Shown: one piece after another, positions 47,265-56,361 of the stretch | How the letters are laid out: each line of letters begins with the position of its first letter | Position numbering within the stretch: position 1 is the first letter of the stretch | Assembly (NCBI RefSeq): GCF_004343305.1 | Contig: NZ_SMAF01000005.1 | Coordinates: 1 to 64,000 of the forward strand | Direction: 5' to 3' | Length of the DNA: 64,000 bases | DNA from: Pseudofulvimonas gallinarii | GTDB taxonomy: Bacteria > Pseudomonadota > Gammaproteobacteria > Xanthomonadales > UBA2363 | The notes under the pieces: generated by a model | The model's database searches: none | What the model saw: only the letters and a program-made list of their open reading frames with translations | Told to the model about the DNA's origin: nothing | Translations under genes and position numbers: made by a program

Positions 47265-49802
47265 TCAGCGGCGCTGGCCGGCTTCCTCGATGTCGGTGCG
47301 CAGCGGCTTGAGCCAGGCGTTGAACTGGTCGCCCGACACGCCCATCGCCGCGTAGCTGGCCTCGGCGTCGGCCAGCGCGGCGCGCGCGTGCGGCAGCCGC
47401 CGCAAAGCCAGCAGCGCACGTGCTCGACCGGCATGCAGCATCGCCTGCAACGACGGATTGCCCCCCTGCGCATCGAGGCGTTCCTGCACGGAAGCCAGCA
47501 CCGCCAGCGCGTCGTCGCCACGGCCCATGCGCGCATAACTGCCGGCCAGCGCGATGCGCAGCGTCAGGATGGAAGGATTGTCGCCTCCGCCCTGCCCGCT
47601 GGCCATGGTCACGGCGCGATGCAGGGTTTCAGCCGCCTCCTCGTAACGCTGCTGGTAGAGGATGCTGGTGCCGAGGCTGCCGAGCAGCAGTGCGCTATCC
47701 AGCGATGCCTCACCATAGAGCTGGTCGCGCAGGCCGATCAGTTCGCGATAGGTTGACTCCGCCTCGGCATGGCGTCCCTGCGCGGTGAGGATGCTGGCGC
47801 GCGTGCCGAGCAGCGCGATGGCGTTGCTGCTGCCGCTCTGTCCGATGTCGAGCGCCTGCTGGATGGCCAGCGCGCGATCCGACGCTTCGCCCGCCTGGTC
47901 GAAACGGAAAGCCGCCATCAGCGTGATGGCGAGGTTGTTGTAGGCGTCGGCCAGCGCCTCGTCCGGCGTCGGCAGCAGCCTGTGGCGCTCCTCGATCACC
48001 GCCTGCTGGATGGCCAGCGCCTCGTTGAGCTGGCCCATGCCGCGCAGGATCTGCGCACGCATGCCCTGGCTGTCGTTGATCGCCAGCGCATTGCGCGCCG
48101 GCGCCCTGCGCCAGATCGCCTGGGCGTGGTCGAGATGTTCCAGCGCGCGGTCCGGCTGGCCACGCCGGTATTCGAGCTGGCCCTGCAACGCGTTCGCCCG
48201 CGCCAGCGTGTCGGCGTCGGCCTGTGGGCCGGATGCCGAAAGGATGCGTTCCAGCAGGGGCCGCGCACCTTCGGTGTCGCCCATCGCCAGGTACAGCTCG
48301 GCCACCATCAGCGCCGTGGTGTAGCCGGTGCCCGTGTCGTTGCGGAACTGCGAGAACAGCCGCGCGCTGCTGCGCGACAGGATCTCGCGCGCACTGACGT
48401 CGCCCTCGCCTTCGCGATCGGCGGCGACACGGAACATCAGTGCGATGTAGTCACGCACCGCGTTGCTGCGTTTCAGTTCGGTCTGCGCCAGTTCGCGTTG
48501 TTGCCGCTCGCTGTACGCGCGCTCCAGCGCCCAGGCCAGCGAAACCAGCAGACCGACCAGCAGCGCGACCACCAGCGATACCGCGACGGCATTCCGGGTC
48601 ACGAACTTGCGCAGGCGGTAGGCCCAGCCGCGGCCGGACACCTTGACCGGTGCGCCGGCGAGCCAGCGGCGCAGGTCGTCGGCGAAGGCGTCGACCGTGG
48701 CGTAGCGCTGCGGCACCTCGACCGCCAGCGCCTTGCCGAGAATGCGGTTGAGATCGCCGCGCACGGCGGACAGGTAGCTGCGCATGGCCTGGCCGCGACG
48801 CGCCAGGCGCTGCGTCACCGTTTCGTCTTCGTCGCCGCCGCCGGCATCGGCGCCGCGAAGGATCGCCGTGCCCAGCGAAGGCACCGGCCGGGTACGCATG
48901 CGATGCTGCGCGGCCAGCAGGTCATGCCGGTCGACGTCATGCGGGAGCGCGCCGCTGACCAGTTCGTAGAGGATCACGCCCAGGGCATATACATCGGCGG
49001 CGACGCCGGCCGGCTCGCCCGCCAGCTGTTCGGGCGCGGCGTATTCCGGTGTGAATGCCATCAACGGTCCCGCCGCCGTCATCGTCAACTCGGCTTCGGC
49101 TTCATCGTGCAGCAACCGCGAAATGCCGAAGTCGAGCAGACGCACCACGCCCTGCTCGTCCACCATCACGTTGCCGGGCTTCAGGTCGCGGTGGACCACC
49201 AGCTGCGTGTGTGCGTACTGCACGGCCGCGCAGACATCGAGAAACAGCCGCACGCGGGCGCGCACGTCCAGCCGCCGTTGGTCGCACCAGCTGCGGATGG
49301 ACTCCCCCTGCACCAGCTCCATGGCGAACCAGGGCCGCTGGTCGGCGGTGACGCCGCCGTCGACCAGTCGCGCCAGGTTGGGATGGCTGAGCCGCGCGAG
49401 GATGCGGCGCTCGCGCAGGAAGCGCTGCTGCACATCGTCGTAGTCGAAACCGCGGCGGATCAACTTGATCGCCACCGTCTGCGCGAAGCCGCCCTCCTCG
49501 CGTTCTCCGCGGTAGACAACACCCATGCCACCGCGGCCGATGCGCTCCCGGATGCGGAACGGCCCCAGGCGCTGGCCGAGCATGGCGTCCGTGGCGGCGC
49601 CACGGGGGCGGTCGTCGTCGCCATGCACCCATGTCGCGGTGCCGCTTTCAATCGCTTCGGCGTCGCGCAGCAGCGCTTCGGCGGCGGAAAGCAATGCCGC
49701 GTCGCCAGCGCACTGGGCGGAAACGAAATCGCCGCGGTCACCGGGCTGCCGTTCCAGCGCGGCGCGAACCAGCTTCAGCAGACGCGGATCGTCGAGGTCC
49801 AT
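47265..49802 (-). CDS. Membrane Ser/Thr protein kinase with TPR repeats, sigma-factor partner
   Basis: An 845-residue kinase built like the one at 4501-7233. The kinase domain spans about 82-380: GRGGMG at 89-94, Lys113, HRDLKPGN at 204-211 and DFG at 224-226, so it should be active. One transmembrane helix is near 404-425. About 400 residues of TPR-like helices follow, probably periplasmic. It starts 36 bp after the stop of an ECF-type sigma gene on the same strand, an arrangement seen repeatedly in Xanthomonadales and thought to link kinase output and sigma activity. Targets are unknown. Confidence 0.87.
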   Translation of the reverse strand: MDLDDPRLLKLVRAALERQPGDRGDFVSAQCAGDAALLSAAEALLRDAEAIESGTATWVHGDDDRPRGAATDAMLGQRLGPFRIRERIGRGGMGVVYRGEREEGGFAQTVAIKLIRRGFDYDDVQQRFLRERRILARLSHPNLARLVDGGVTADQRPWFAMELVQGESIRSWCDQRRLDVRARVRLFLDVCAAVQYAHTQLVVHRDLKPGNVMVDEQGVVRLLDFGISRLLHDEAEAELTMTAAGPLMAFTPEYAAPEQLAGEPAGVAADVYALGVILYELVSGALPHDVDRHDLLAAQHRMRTRPVPSLGTAILRGADAGGGDEDETVTQRLARRGQAMRSYLSAVRGDLNRILGKALAVEVPQRYATVDAFADDLRRWLAGAPVKVSGRGWAYRLRKFVTRNAVAVSLVVALLVGLLVSLAWALERAYSERQQRELAQTELKRSNAVRDYIALMFRVAADREGEGDVSAREILSRSSARLFSQFRNDTGTGYTTALMVAELYLAMGDTEGARPLLERILSASGPQADADTLARANALQGQLEYRRGQPDRALEHLDHAQAIWRRAPARNALAINDSQGMRAQILRGMGQLNEALAIQQAVIEERHRLLPTPDEALADAYNNLAITLMAAFRFDQAGEASDRALAIQQALDIGQSGSSNAIALLGTRASILTAQGRHAEAESTYRELIGLRDQLYGEASLDSALLLGSLGTSILYQQRYEEAAETLHRAVTMASGQGGGDNPSILTLRIALAGSYARMGRGDDALAVLASVQERLDAQGGNPSLQAMLHAGRARALLALRRLPHARAALADAEASYAAMGVSGDQFNAWLKPLRTDIEEAGQRR

Positions 49803-49838
49803 GATCGTTGGCGACGAGGGGAGCCGGATCGACCCGGC

Positions 49839-50405
49839 TCAGGTGGACAGCCTCGAGCGCAACCATGCCTGCGCGGTCGCCCAGTCGCGATGTACGGTGC
49901 GTCGCGCGACGCCGAGCGTGTCGGCGACCTGCTGCATGTCCAGGCCGACGAAGTAATGCAGTTCGACGACCTTGCTCATGCGGGCGTCGATCGATTCCAG
50001 CACCGTCAGCGCCTGGTCCAGTTCGGCCAGATCGGTGCCATCGGGAATCGGCAGGTCGAGTGCGGCCGTGAAGGCATCGCGGCGCCAGCCGCCTCCGCGC
50101 TTGCCGGTCGCCGCCGCCCGAGCGCGGCTGACCAGGGTCTGACGCATCATCAGCGCGGCGGCATTGATCAGGTGCGCGGTGTTGTGGAAATCGGCTGCCG
50201 GCCGGTCCAGCAGCTTTAGCAGCACGTCGTGGACCAGCGCCGTAGCCTGCATCGTGGTGTGGCCGGCGTGGCCACGCAGCTGGCCGGCGGCCAGCCTCCG
50301 CAGCTCGGCATAGACCATCGGCAGCAGCCGCTCGAGCGCGCTCCGGTCGCCGTCGCGCCAGCGATGCAGCAGTTGCGTGACCTCGCCGTCGGAAGCCGTA
50401 GCCAT
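49839..50405 (-). CDS. ECF-type RNA polymerase sigma factor
   Basis: A 188-residue sigma-70 family factor of the group often called the TIGR02999-like family. Region 2 appears as LLPMVYAELRRLAAGQLRGHAG (residues about 25-46, key YAELRRLA). Region 4 follows as VVELHYFVGLDMQQVADTLGVARRTVHRDW (key GLDxQQVAxxLGVxxRTVxRDW), a helix-turn-helix. No anti-sigma factor gene adjoins it; the neighbouring transmembrane kinase probably fills a regulatory role. ATG at 50405 (MATASDGEVTQLL) matches the family start. Confidence 0.87.
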   Translation of the reverse strand: MATASDGEVTQLLHRWRDGDRSALERLLPMVYAELRRLAAGQLRGHAGHTTMQATALVHDVLLKLLDRPAADFHNTAHLINAAALMMRQTLVSRARAAATGKRGGGWRRDAFTAALDLPIPDGTDLAELDQALTVLESIDARMSKVVELHYFVGLDMQQVADTLGVARRTVHRDWATAQAWLRSRLST

Positions 50406-50466
50406 GGCCGGAAAGTAGCGGCACCGATGCCGCAGGTAAAGCGCCGCGGCCTGGTGGGCGACGACG

Positions 50467-50766
50467 TCAGGGCACGCCGGGGAAGTGGTCGACGAGCTTG
50501 ATCGTGAAATCGGGGAAATGGTCGACGATCTGGATGGTGAAATCCGGGAAGTTGTCCACCCGCTTCCATTTCCCTGCCGAATCGGGGAAATGGTCAACCC
50601 ATTGCACGTGCAGGTCGGCGAAATGATCGACGATCTTCACCTTGTAGTCGGCGAAGTGCTCGACGATCCTGACCTTGCCGTACAGACGCGAGAGATCGAC
50701 CTCGGCGGCATGGACCGGCATGCCGACCACGGCCGGCAACACCATCCAGAACAGTGCGCGCTTCAT
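50467..50766 (-). CDS. Exported short-repeat protein, probable 7(1) septoil-knot domain
   Basis: A 99-residue exported protein. The signal peptide is MKRALFWMVLPAVVGMPVHAA (residues 1-21, shown in parts here: ALFWMVLPAVVG). The mature part is six near-identical strand units of 11-13 residues with the core [KT]-[VI]-x-[IVLW]-V-[DE]-[HN]-F-[AP]-D: VRIVEHFADY, VKIVDHFADL, VQWVDHFPDSAG, WKRVDNFPDF, IQIVDHFPDF, IKLVDHFPGVP. This repeat, including the GKW step after the third unit, is what I recall for the Pfam septoil-knot family, which AlphaFold predicts to form a 7(1) torus knot. It lies between uup and the sigma gene on the same strand, 61 bp before the sigma start. Function is unknown. Confidence 0.6.
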   Translation of the reverse strand: MKRALFWMVLPAVVGMPVHAAEVDLSRLYGKVRIVEHFADYKVKIVDHFADLHVQWVDHFPDSAGKWKRVDNFPDFTIQIVDHFPDFTIKLVDHFPGVP

Positions 50767-50810
50767 CGCAGCTCCTCCATGGCCGGACCCGCCGGCACCG
50801 GTGAACAACT

Positions 50811-52703
50811 CTATTCCAGTTCCGCCCAGCGCGCATAGGCCGCTTCCAGCTCGGCCTGCAGCTGTCCGAGGCGCGCGTTGTGTTCCATGATCGCGGCGCT
50901 GTCGCGACGGTAGAAGGCCGGATCCGTCATCTCCGCGGTGAGCGCGGCGATGGTGCTTTCCAGTGCTTCGATGCGGCCGGGGAGCTGTTCGAGTTCGCGC
51001 GCATCCTTGTAGCTGAGCTTGCGCCGCGCCGGCGCGCCCGCAGCAGGTCCGGCGTTGCTTCCGGGCTCGCGCGCGCCACTGCCGGCTGCCTGCCGGGGTG
51101 CCGTCGAAGCGGGTTCCGCCGGCGCCGGCCGCTGGCGCAACCAGTCGCTGTAGCCGCCGACGTATTCGCCGACGCGACCATCGCCTTCCATCACCAGCGT
51201 CGAGGTGACGACGTTGTCGAGGAAGTCGCGATCATGGCTGACCAGCAGCAGCGTGCCCGGGTACTCGCCGAGCAGTTCCTCGAGCAGCTCCAGCGTCTCG
51301 ACATCCAGGTCGTTGGTCGGTTCGTCCATCACCAGCAGGTTCGCCGGCTGCGCGAACAGGCGCGCCAGCAGCAGGCGGTTGCGTTCGCCGCCGGACAGGC
51401 GGGTAATCGGCGCCCGTGCGCGGTCCGGCGTGAACAGGAAGTCCTGCAGATAGCCCATCACGTGCTTGCGGACGCCACCCACCTCGACGTATTCCTGGCC
51501 CTGGCTGACGTTGTCCAGCGCGTTCCAGTCCTCGCGCAGGCTGGCACGGTGCTGGTCGAAATAGGCGATCTGCAGCTGCGTGCCCAGCTCCACTTCGCCC
51601 CGCTGCGCCTTCAGTTCGCCGAGCAGCAGGCGCAGCAGCGTGGTCTTGCCGCTGCCGTTGGCGCCGATCAGGCCGATGCGGTCACCGCGCAGGATGGTGG
51701 TGTCGAAATCGCGCACCAGCACGCGGTCGCCGTAGGCGAAGTGCAGGCCCCGTGCCTGGACCACCTTTCGCCCGGACCGCCCGGCTTCCGCCAGTCCGAG
51801 GCTGACGTTGCCCTGCAGCTCACGGCGCTGCGCGCGCTCGGCGCGCATCGCCTTCAGCCGTCGGACACGGCCTTCGTCACGGGTCCGGCGCGCCTTGATG
51901 CCCTGCCGGATCCACGCTTCCTCCTGCGCCAGCATCTTGTCGAAGCGGGCGTTCTCCAGCGCCTGCGCGTGCAGGCGTTCGTCGCGACGCCGCAGGTAGT
52001 TGTCCCAGTCGCCCGGCCAGCTGGTGACCTGGCCACGGTCGATCTCGACGATGCGCGTCGCCAGCGCGCGGACGAAGCGGCGGTCATGGCTGACGAACAC
52101 CAGTGCGCCGGCGAAGCCCTTGAGGAAACCTTCCAGCCAGTCGATCGACTCGATGTCCAGGTGGTTGGTTGGCTCGTCGAGCAGCAGGATGTCCGGTGCC
52201 GACGCCAGCGCCCGCGCCAGCAGGACGCGGCGCTTCATGCCGCCGGACAGGCCATCGAACCGCGCGCGGCCGTCCAGGCCCAGGCGCGTCAGTGTTTCGG
52301 TGACGCGATTGTCCAGCGTCCAGCCCTGGGCGGCCTCGATGCGCGCCTGCACCTGCGCCAGCGCCTCGGTGTCGAGGTCTTCGGCGTCGAGCAGATGGTG
52401 GTAGCGGGCCAGCCAGTCGCCAAGTTCGCCCAGGCCGCCGGCGACGACGTCGAAGACATCCCCACCCTGTCCTGCCGGCACTTCCTGTTCGAGGCGGGCG
52501 ATGCGGACGCCGCCCTGCACGCGCATGTCGCCGTCGTCCGGTTTCAGTTCGCCCGACAGCAGTTTCAGCAGCGTGGACTTGCCGGCGCCATTGCGCCCGA
52601 CCAGCGCGATGCGCTCGCCGGGTTCGATCGCCAGGTCGACGTGTTCAAGCAACAGGGGACCGCCGACGCTGAAGTCAACGCCGTGCATGTTCAGAAGGGC
52701 CAT
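50811..52703 (-). CDS. uup: ABC-F ATPase Uup
   Basis: Uup is a cytosolic ABC-F ATPase affecting ribosome function and transposon excision. The 630-residue protein has two ABC domains: Walker A GRNGAGKS at 36-43 with LSGGMKRR at 152-159 and LLLDEPTN at 173-180, and a second with GANGSGKT near 343 and LSGGERNR near 440. The linker between them has the ABC-F arm, and a C-terminal coiled-coil from about 560 (REHNARLGQLQAEL-like) is the Uup-specific DNA-binding part. ATG at 52703 (MALLNMHGVDFSVGG) is chosen; the long open frame upstream is not related. Confidence 0.92.
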   Translation of the reverse strand: MALLNMHGVDFSVGGPLLLEHVDLAIEPGERIALVGRNGAGKSTLLKLLSGELKPDDGDMRVQGGVRIARLEQEVPAGQGGDVFDVVAGGLGELGDWLARYHHLLDAEDLDTEALAQVQARIEAAQGWTLDNRVTETLTRLGLDGRARFDGLSGGMKRRVLLARALASAPDILLLDEPTNHLDIESIDWLEGFLKGFAGALVFVSHDRRFVRALATRIVEIDRGQVTSWPGDWDNYLRRRDERLHAQALENARFDKMLAQEEAWIRQGIKARRTRDEGRVRRLKAMRAERAQRRELQGNVSLGLAEAGRSGRKVVQARGLHFAYGDRVLVRDFDTTILRGDRIGLIGANGSGKTTLLRLLLGELKAQRGEVELGTQLQIAYFDQHRASLREDWNALDNVSQGQEYVEVGGVRKHVMGYLQDFLFTPDRARAPITRLSGGERNRLLLARLFAQPANLLVMDEPTNDLDVETLELLEELLGEYPGTLLLVSHDRDFLDNVVTSTLVMEGDGRVGEYVGGYSDWLRQRPAPAEPASTAPRQAAGSGAREPGSNAGPAAGAPARRKLSYKDARELEQLPGRIEALESTIAALTAEMTDPAFYRRDSAAIMEHNARLGQLQAELEAAYARWAELE

Positions 52704-52850
52704 GGCGGCATTGTAATGCCGGCCGGGCGCTGCCAATGTCGTGTTTCCGGCGTCCGCTCCACATTCATGTTCAGGGAGCGACATCCGGCGCGGGCGACTG
52801 CCTCGCGCCCCATCAGGCCGCGACGGCCTCGAAAAACGGGAGACGAAACG

Positions 52851-55511
52851 ATGCGGAATACTCCGACCTACCTGCTTCGGCTGGCCATCCCCGCAGCTCT
52901 GGCAGGCGCAGGCAGCGCCCACGCCGGCGCCACTGAAAGCAGCTGGTGGCGTGTCCATGCAGGTCCGGACGCCGCCGCGGCAGCGCACTTCCGTGGCGGC
53001 GAGGACTATTCGCACTTCCGCTGGCTGGCACTGCCCGCCGACGACGCGGCGGCGCTGCGAGCGGCGGGCATCGAGGTGCATGCCGCCGACGACGCCTTCG
53101 AGCTGGCGCTCGGTGGGGTGCGCTTCGATCCGCTGCGCGACGGCGCGCCGCCGCCGGGCATCCGGCGCAGCTGGTCCCCGCAGCCGGGCGACGACTGGCG
53201 GCTGGTCCAGTTCACGGGTCCCCTGCGCAGCGCCTGGCTGAAGGGCCTGGCCGAAGCCGGCATGGAGCCGGTGCAGTACATCCATCCCTACACCTACGTA
53301 GTCTGGGCCGATGCGGAAAGCAGCCGCCGCGCCGCGCAACTGGAAGGCGTTCGCTGGGTCGGCGAGTTCCTGCCGGACTACCGCTATGCACCACCTTTCC
53401 GCGGGCGCGCCGCCGGCCCGGTCACCGTCGAGCTGCTGGCACGGCCGGGACTGCCGTCGATCGACGACGCGCTGTCCGCGCGCAACGTCGAGGTGATCAG
53501 TCGCGGCCACATGGATCGTCACTTCGAGGTGATCGAGATCATCGTCGATGCGGGCGAGCTGGAAGATATCGCCACCCTGCCCGGCATCTACAGCGTGCAG
53601 CCGGTCGCCGTACCGCAGAACCGCAGCGAGATGAGCGTGCAGATCAACAGCGGCAATGTCGACGGCAGTGGAGCCGCGTTTCCCGGTTATCGCGATTACC
53701 TCGACGACATCGGCGTCGACGGCAGCGGCGTGATCCTCGCCTGCGTGGATAGCGGCACCCAGGCGGACCATCCGGACCTGGTCAACCGCATGTTGCCCTG
53801 CAATGGCGCCCCCAGCTGCGGCACCGGCGCCCAGTCGGGTGCGCACGGAACCCACGTCGCCGGCATCATGGTCGCGGACGGCTCGTCCGGCACCCTCAAC
53901 ACCGGCGGTTTCCTGCGCGGCCTGGGCATGGCGCCCGGTGCCCGACTGGTCGAACAGCGCTACACGAACGCGATTACGGCGCCGCAGTACCTCAATCGCA
54001 TGCGCGACTCGGTACGCAACAACGCGGTGCTTTCCAACAACAGCTGGGGTGGTGGTGGCCCCGCCGGATACGAAAGCACGGCACGCCAGGTCGATATCGG
54101 CAGTCGCGACGCCGATGCCGATGCGCCGGGCGACCAGCCCTTGCTGTACGTGCTTGCCATCGACAACGGCTATGGCGGCACCAGCTCGCAGGGTGTGCCC
54201 GACGAGGCGAAGAACATCTTCACCATCGGTTCCGCCTGGGCGCAGGTCAGCGCGGAAACGCAGGACCTGCGCAACAACGACATTTCCGAGAACAGTGCGC
54301 ATGGCCCGGCACTGGACGGGCGCTTCATACCCTTCATGATCGCCAACAGCCGCTATACGGAATCATCCGCGGGGACCAGCGGCTACGCCATGCAGGGCGG
54401 CACCAGCCAGGCCGCTCCGCATGTCGCCGGCGCCAGCGGCCTGTTTTTCCAGTACTACCGCAAGCTTTATGGCAGCGATCCCAGCCCGGCCATGGTGAAG
54501 GCCTCGTTCCTCGCCATCACGCGTGACCTCACCGGCAACAATGACGCCGACGGCAACGTGATCGCGCCGCGTCCGGCCAGTACGCAGGGATGGGGACGCA
54601 TGCAACCGCACAAGGTGCTGGCGCCGGACCACCCTGTCGTCCACATCGACCAGACCCATGTCTTCGCCGAAAGCGGTGAAACCTGGCAGGTCCGCCTGGC
54701 CGCCGCCGACCCGGATGCACCGATGCAGGTGATGCTGGTCTGGACGGATGCGCCTGGCCCCGGACTTGGCGGCGCCACGCCGGGCTGGGTGAACGACCTC
54801 GACCTGCGCGTGACCGCCGCGGACGACAGCCTTTACCTGGGCAATGTGTTCAACGCCGGCTGGTCGGCCACCGGCGGCACGCCCGATACGCGCAACAACA
54901 GCGAAGGCGCCTTCCTGCGCGCCGACCAGCACCAGGGGCATATCGACATCGAGGTGCTGGCTGCGAACATCGCCGGCAACGCACTGCCGAACGCGGGTGC
55001 CGACAATGCACAGGACTTCGCGCTGGCCTGCTACAACTGCGTCATGCCGGCCGCTGGTGCCGACCTGGCCCTGGTGCTCACCGACGTTCCCGATCCGGTC
55101 ACCGCCGGCACCGCGCTCACCTGGGTGATCGGCGTCAGCAACATGGGACCCGGTGCGGCGACCAACACCCGGGTGCAGCTCGCCTTGCCGCCGGAAGCCG
55201 TGTACAGCACGCGCTACGTCGATCCGGGTCCGTCGGGGCTGGACTGGTCCTGCGCCGCATCCGGCAGCGACGTCGAATGCCAGCTCGACGGCGATCTGCC
55301 CGCCGGTGTCATCGCCCCGCTGCTCAGCGTGGAGGCGATGATCGCCGTCACCGCCGAGGGACCGATCGAGGCCACCGCAACGGCATCGAGCGACACGCCC
55401 GATCCGTACGGCGGCAACAACAGTCGCAGCGAAACCACGGAGGTGTTGCCCAGCGGCGACATCCTCTTCAGGGACGGTTTCGAGTGCGCCGCCGGCAGAC
55501 CCGGCTGCTGA
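52851..55511 (+). CDS. Secreted S8 family serine peptidase (subtilase) with DUF11 and tail motif
   Basis: An 886-residue exported protease. The signal peptide ends near SAHAGA (about residue 26). An N-terminal propeptide region runs to about 255. The catalytic domain has Asp300 in ILACVDSGTQADH, His332 in AHGTHVAGIM, the oxyanion Asn397 in SNNSWG and Ser519 in GGTSQAAPHVAG, so it should be active. A P-domain-like beta-sandwich lies about 600-720, then DUF11 at about 725-860. The C terminus GDILFRDGFE then a short Cys-containing tail matches the motif found in three other secreted proteins here. ATG at 52851 follows GGGAGA. Confidence 0.88.
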   Translation: MRNTPTYLLRLAIPAALAGAGSAHAGATESSWWRVHAGPDAAAAAHFRGGEDYSHFRWLALPADDAAALRAAGIEVHAADDAFELALGGVRFDPLRDGAPPPGIRRSWSPQPGDDWRLVQFTGPLRSAWLKGLAEAGMEPVQYIHPYTYVVWADAESSRRAAQLEGVRWVGEFLPDYRYAPPFRGRAAGPVTVELLARPGLPSIDDALSARNVEVISRGHMDRHFEVIEIIVDAGELEDIATLPGIYSVQPVAVPQNRSEMSVQINSGNVDGSGAAFPGYRDYLDDIGVDGSGVILACVDSGTQADHPDLVNRMLPCNGAPSCGTGAQSGAHGTHVAGIMVADGSSGTLNTGGFLRGLGMAPGARLVEQRYTNAITAPQYLNRMRDSVRNNAVLSNNSWGGGGPAGYESTARQVDIGSRDADADAPGDQPLLYVLAIDNGYGGTSSQGVPDEAKNIFTIGSAWAQVSAETQDLRNNDISENSAHGPALDGRFIPFMIANSRYTESSAGTSGYAMQGGTSQAAPHVAGASGLFFQYYRKLYGSDPSPAMVKASFLAITRDLTGNNDADGNVIAPRPASTQGWGRMQPHKVLAPDHPVVHIDQTHVFAESGETWQVRLAAADPDAPMQVMLVWTDAPGPGLGGATPGWVNDLDLRVTAADDSLYLGNVFNAGWSATGGTPDTRNNSEGAFLRADQHQGHIDIEVLAANIAGNALPNAGADNAQDFALACYNCVMPAAGADLALVLTDVPDPVTAGTALTWVIGVSNMGPGAATNTRVQLALPPEAVYSTRYVDPGPSGLDWSCAASGSDVECQLDGDLPAGVIAPLLSVEAMIAVTAEGPIEATATASSDTPDPYGGNNSRSETTEVLPSGDILFRDGFECAAGRPGC

Positions 55512-55517
55512 GGAAAC

Positions 55518-55553
55518 GCAAGCCGGGCCTGCCGCAAGGTGGCCCCGGCTTGC
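55518..55553. terminator. Terminator hairpin between convergent subtilase and SDR genes
   Basis: GCAAGCCGGG (55518-55527) pairs with CCCGGCTTGC (55544-55553), with an inner CC/GG extension and a bulge. It sits 7 bp after the subtilase stop. No strong U-tract; likely bidirectional. Confidence 0.5.
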
Positions 55554-55561
55554 CGTCGGCG

Positions 55562-56266
55562 TCAGGAGAGGCCAGATACCACCAGATGCTGGCCATGGAT
55601 GGCCGACGCCGCTTCCGAACACAGGAAACGCAGTGACTCCGCCAGCGTATGCGGTGACACCCAGCGCGCCGAATCGGCGCCGGGCATCGCGGCACGATTG
55701 GCCGCAGTATCGATGATGCTGGGCGCGACACTGTTCACCGCGATGCCCTTTTCGCGCACTTCCGCCGACAGTGTCTCGACCAGTCGCTGCAGCGCGCTCT
55801 TCGACGCCACATAGGCGCCCATCTGCGCGACGCCCTGCGCCGCCGAACGCGCAGACACCGCGACGATGGCCCCGCGGCCCGCGGCCAGCATGTGCGGCAC
55901 CACCGCATGCGTGCAGGCGGCGAACGACCAGGCGTTGAGGTCCATCATGCGCTGCCAGGATTCGCGGCTGAGCTGGTGCACGCTCTCGCCCATCTCGAAG
56001 CCGCCGGCGATATGCACCAGCGCGTCGACGCGGCCGAAGGCGTCGACGGCGGACATGGCCGCGGACTGCATCGACGCGATGTCGGTGACGTCGCCGGCGC
56101 TGAGGACATGGTGGTCATCACCGACCAGGTCGGGAAAAGCGTCGTACAGCAACGCCAGCTCGCGATCGACGAGCAGCAGATGTGCGCCTTCCGCGCGGAA
56201 GGTGGCGACGGCGGCACGTCCGAGCGCGCCCGCGGCGCCAGTAATCATTACGGAACGGGATGTCAT
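55562..56266 (-). CDS. SDR-family NAD(P)-dependent oxidoreductase
   Basis: A 234-residue short-chain dehydrogenase/reductase. The Rossmann motif MITGAAGALGRA is near residues 7-18 (GxxGxxG as GAAGALG). The catalytic Tyr-Lys is in GAYVASKSALQ (Y153, K157 region), with NSVAPSIIDT after it. The substrate is not identifiable. ATG at 56266 is chosen; the frame is open far upstream only in unrelated sequence. It is convergent with the subtilase. Confidence 0.8.
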   Translation of the reverse strand: MTSRSVMITGAAGALGRAAVATFRAEGAHLLLVDRELALLYDAFPDLVGDDHHVLSAGDVTDIASMQSAAMSAVDAFGRVDALVHIAGGFEMGESVHQLSRESWQRMMDLNAWSFAACTHAVVPHMLAAGRGAIVAVSARSAAQGVAQMGAYVASKSALQRLVETLSAEVREKGIAVNSVAPSIIDTAANRAAMPGADSARWVSPHTLAESLRFLCSEAASAIHGQHLVVSGLS

Positions 56267-56361
56267 GGCTTCACCAGGTTCAAATCGCACAGGAGCGGGA
56301 CGATAGCGCGACCGCCCGCCGTTGCCCAATCCGCCCGCCTGCGGTGCAGGCCGCGCCCGCG

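Noticed and set aside
52704-54302. N-terminal extension of Uup through the subtilase region
   Set aside because: Residues before MALLNMHGV are unrelated to ABC-F proteins and lie antisense to the S8 protease gene.
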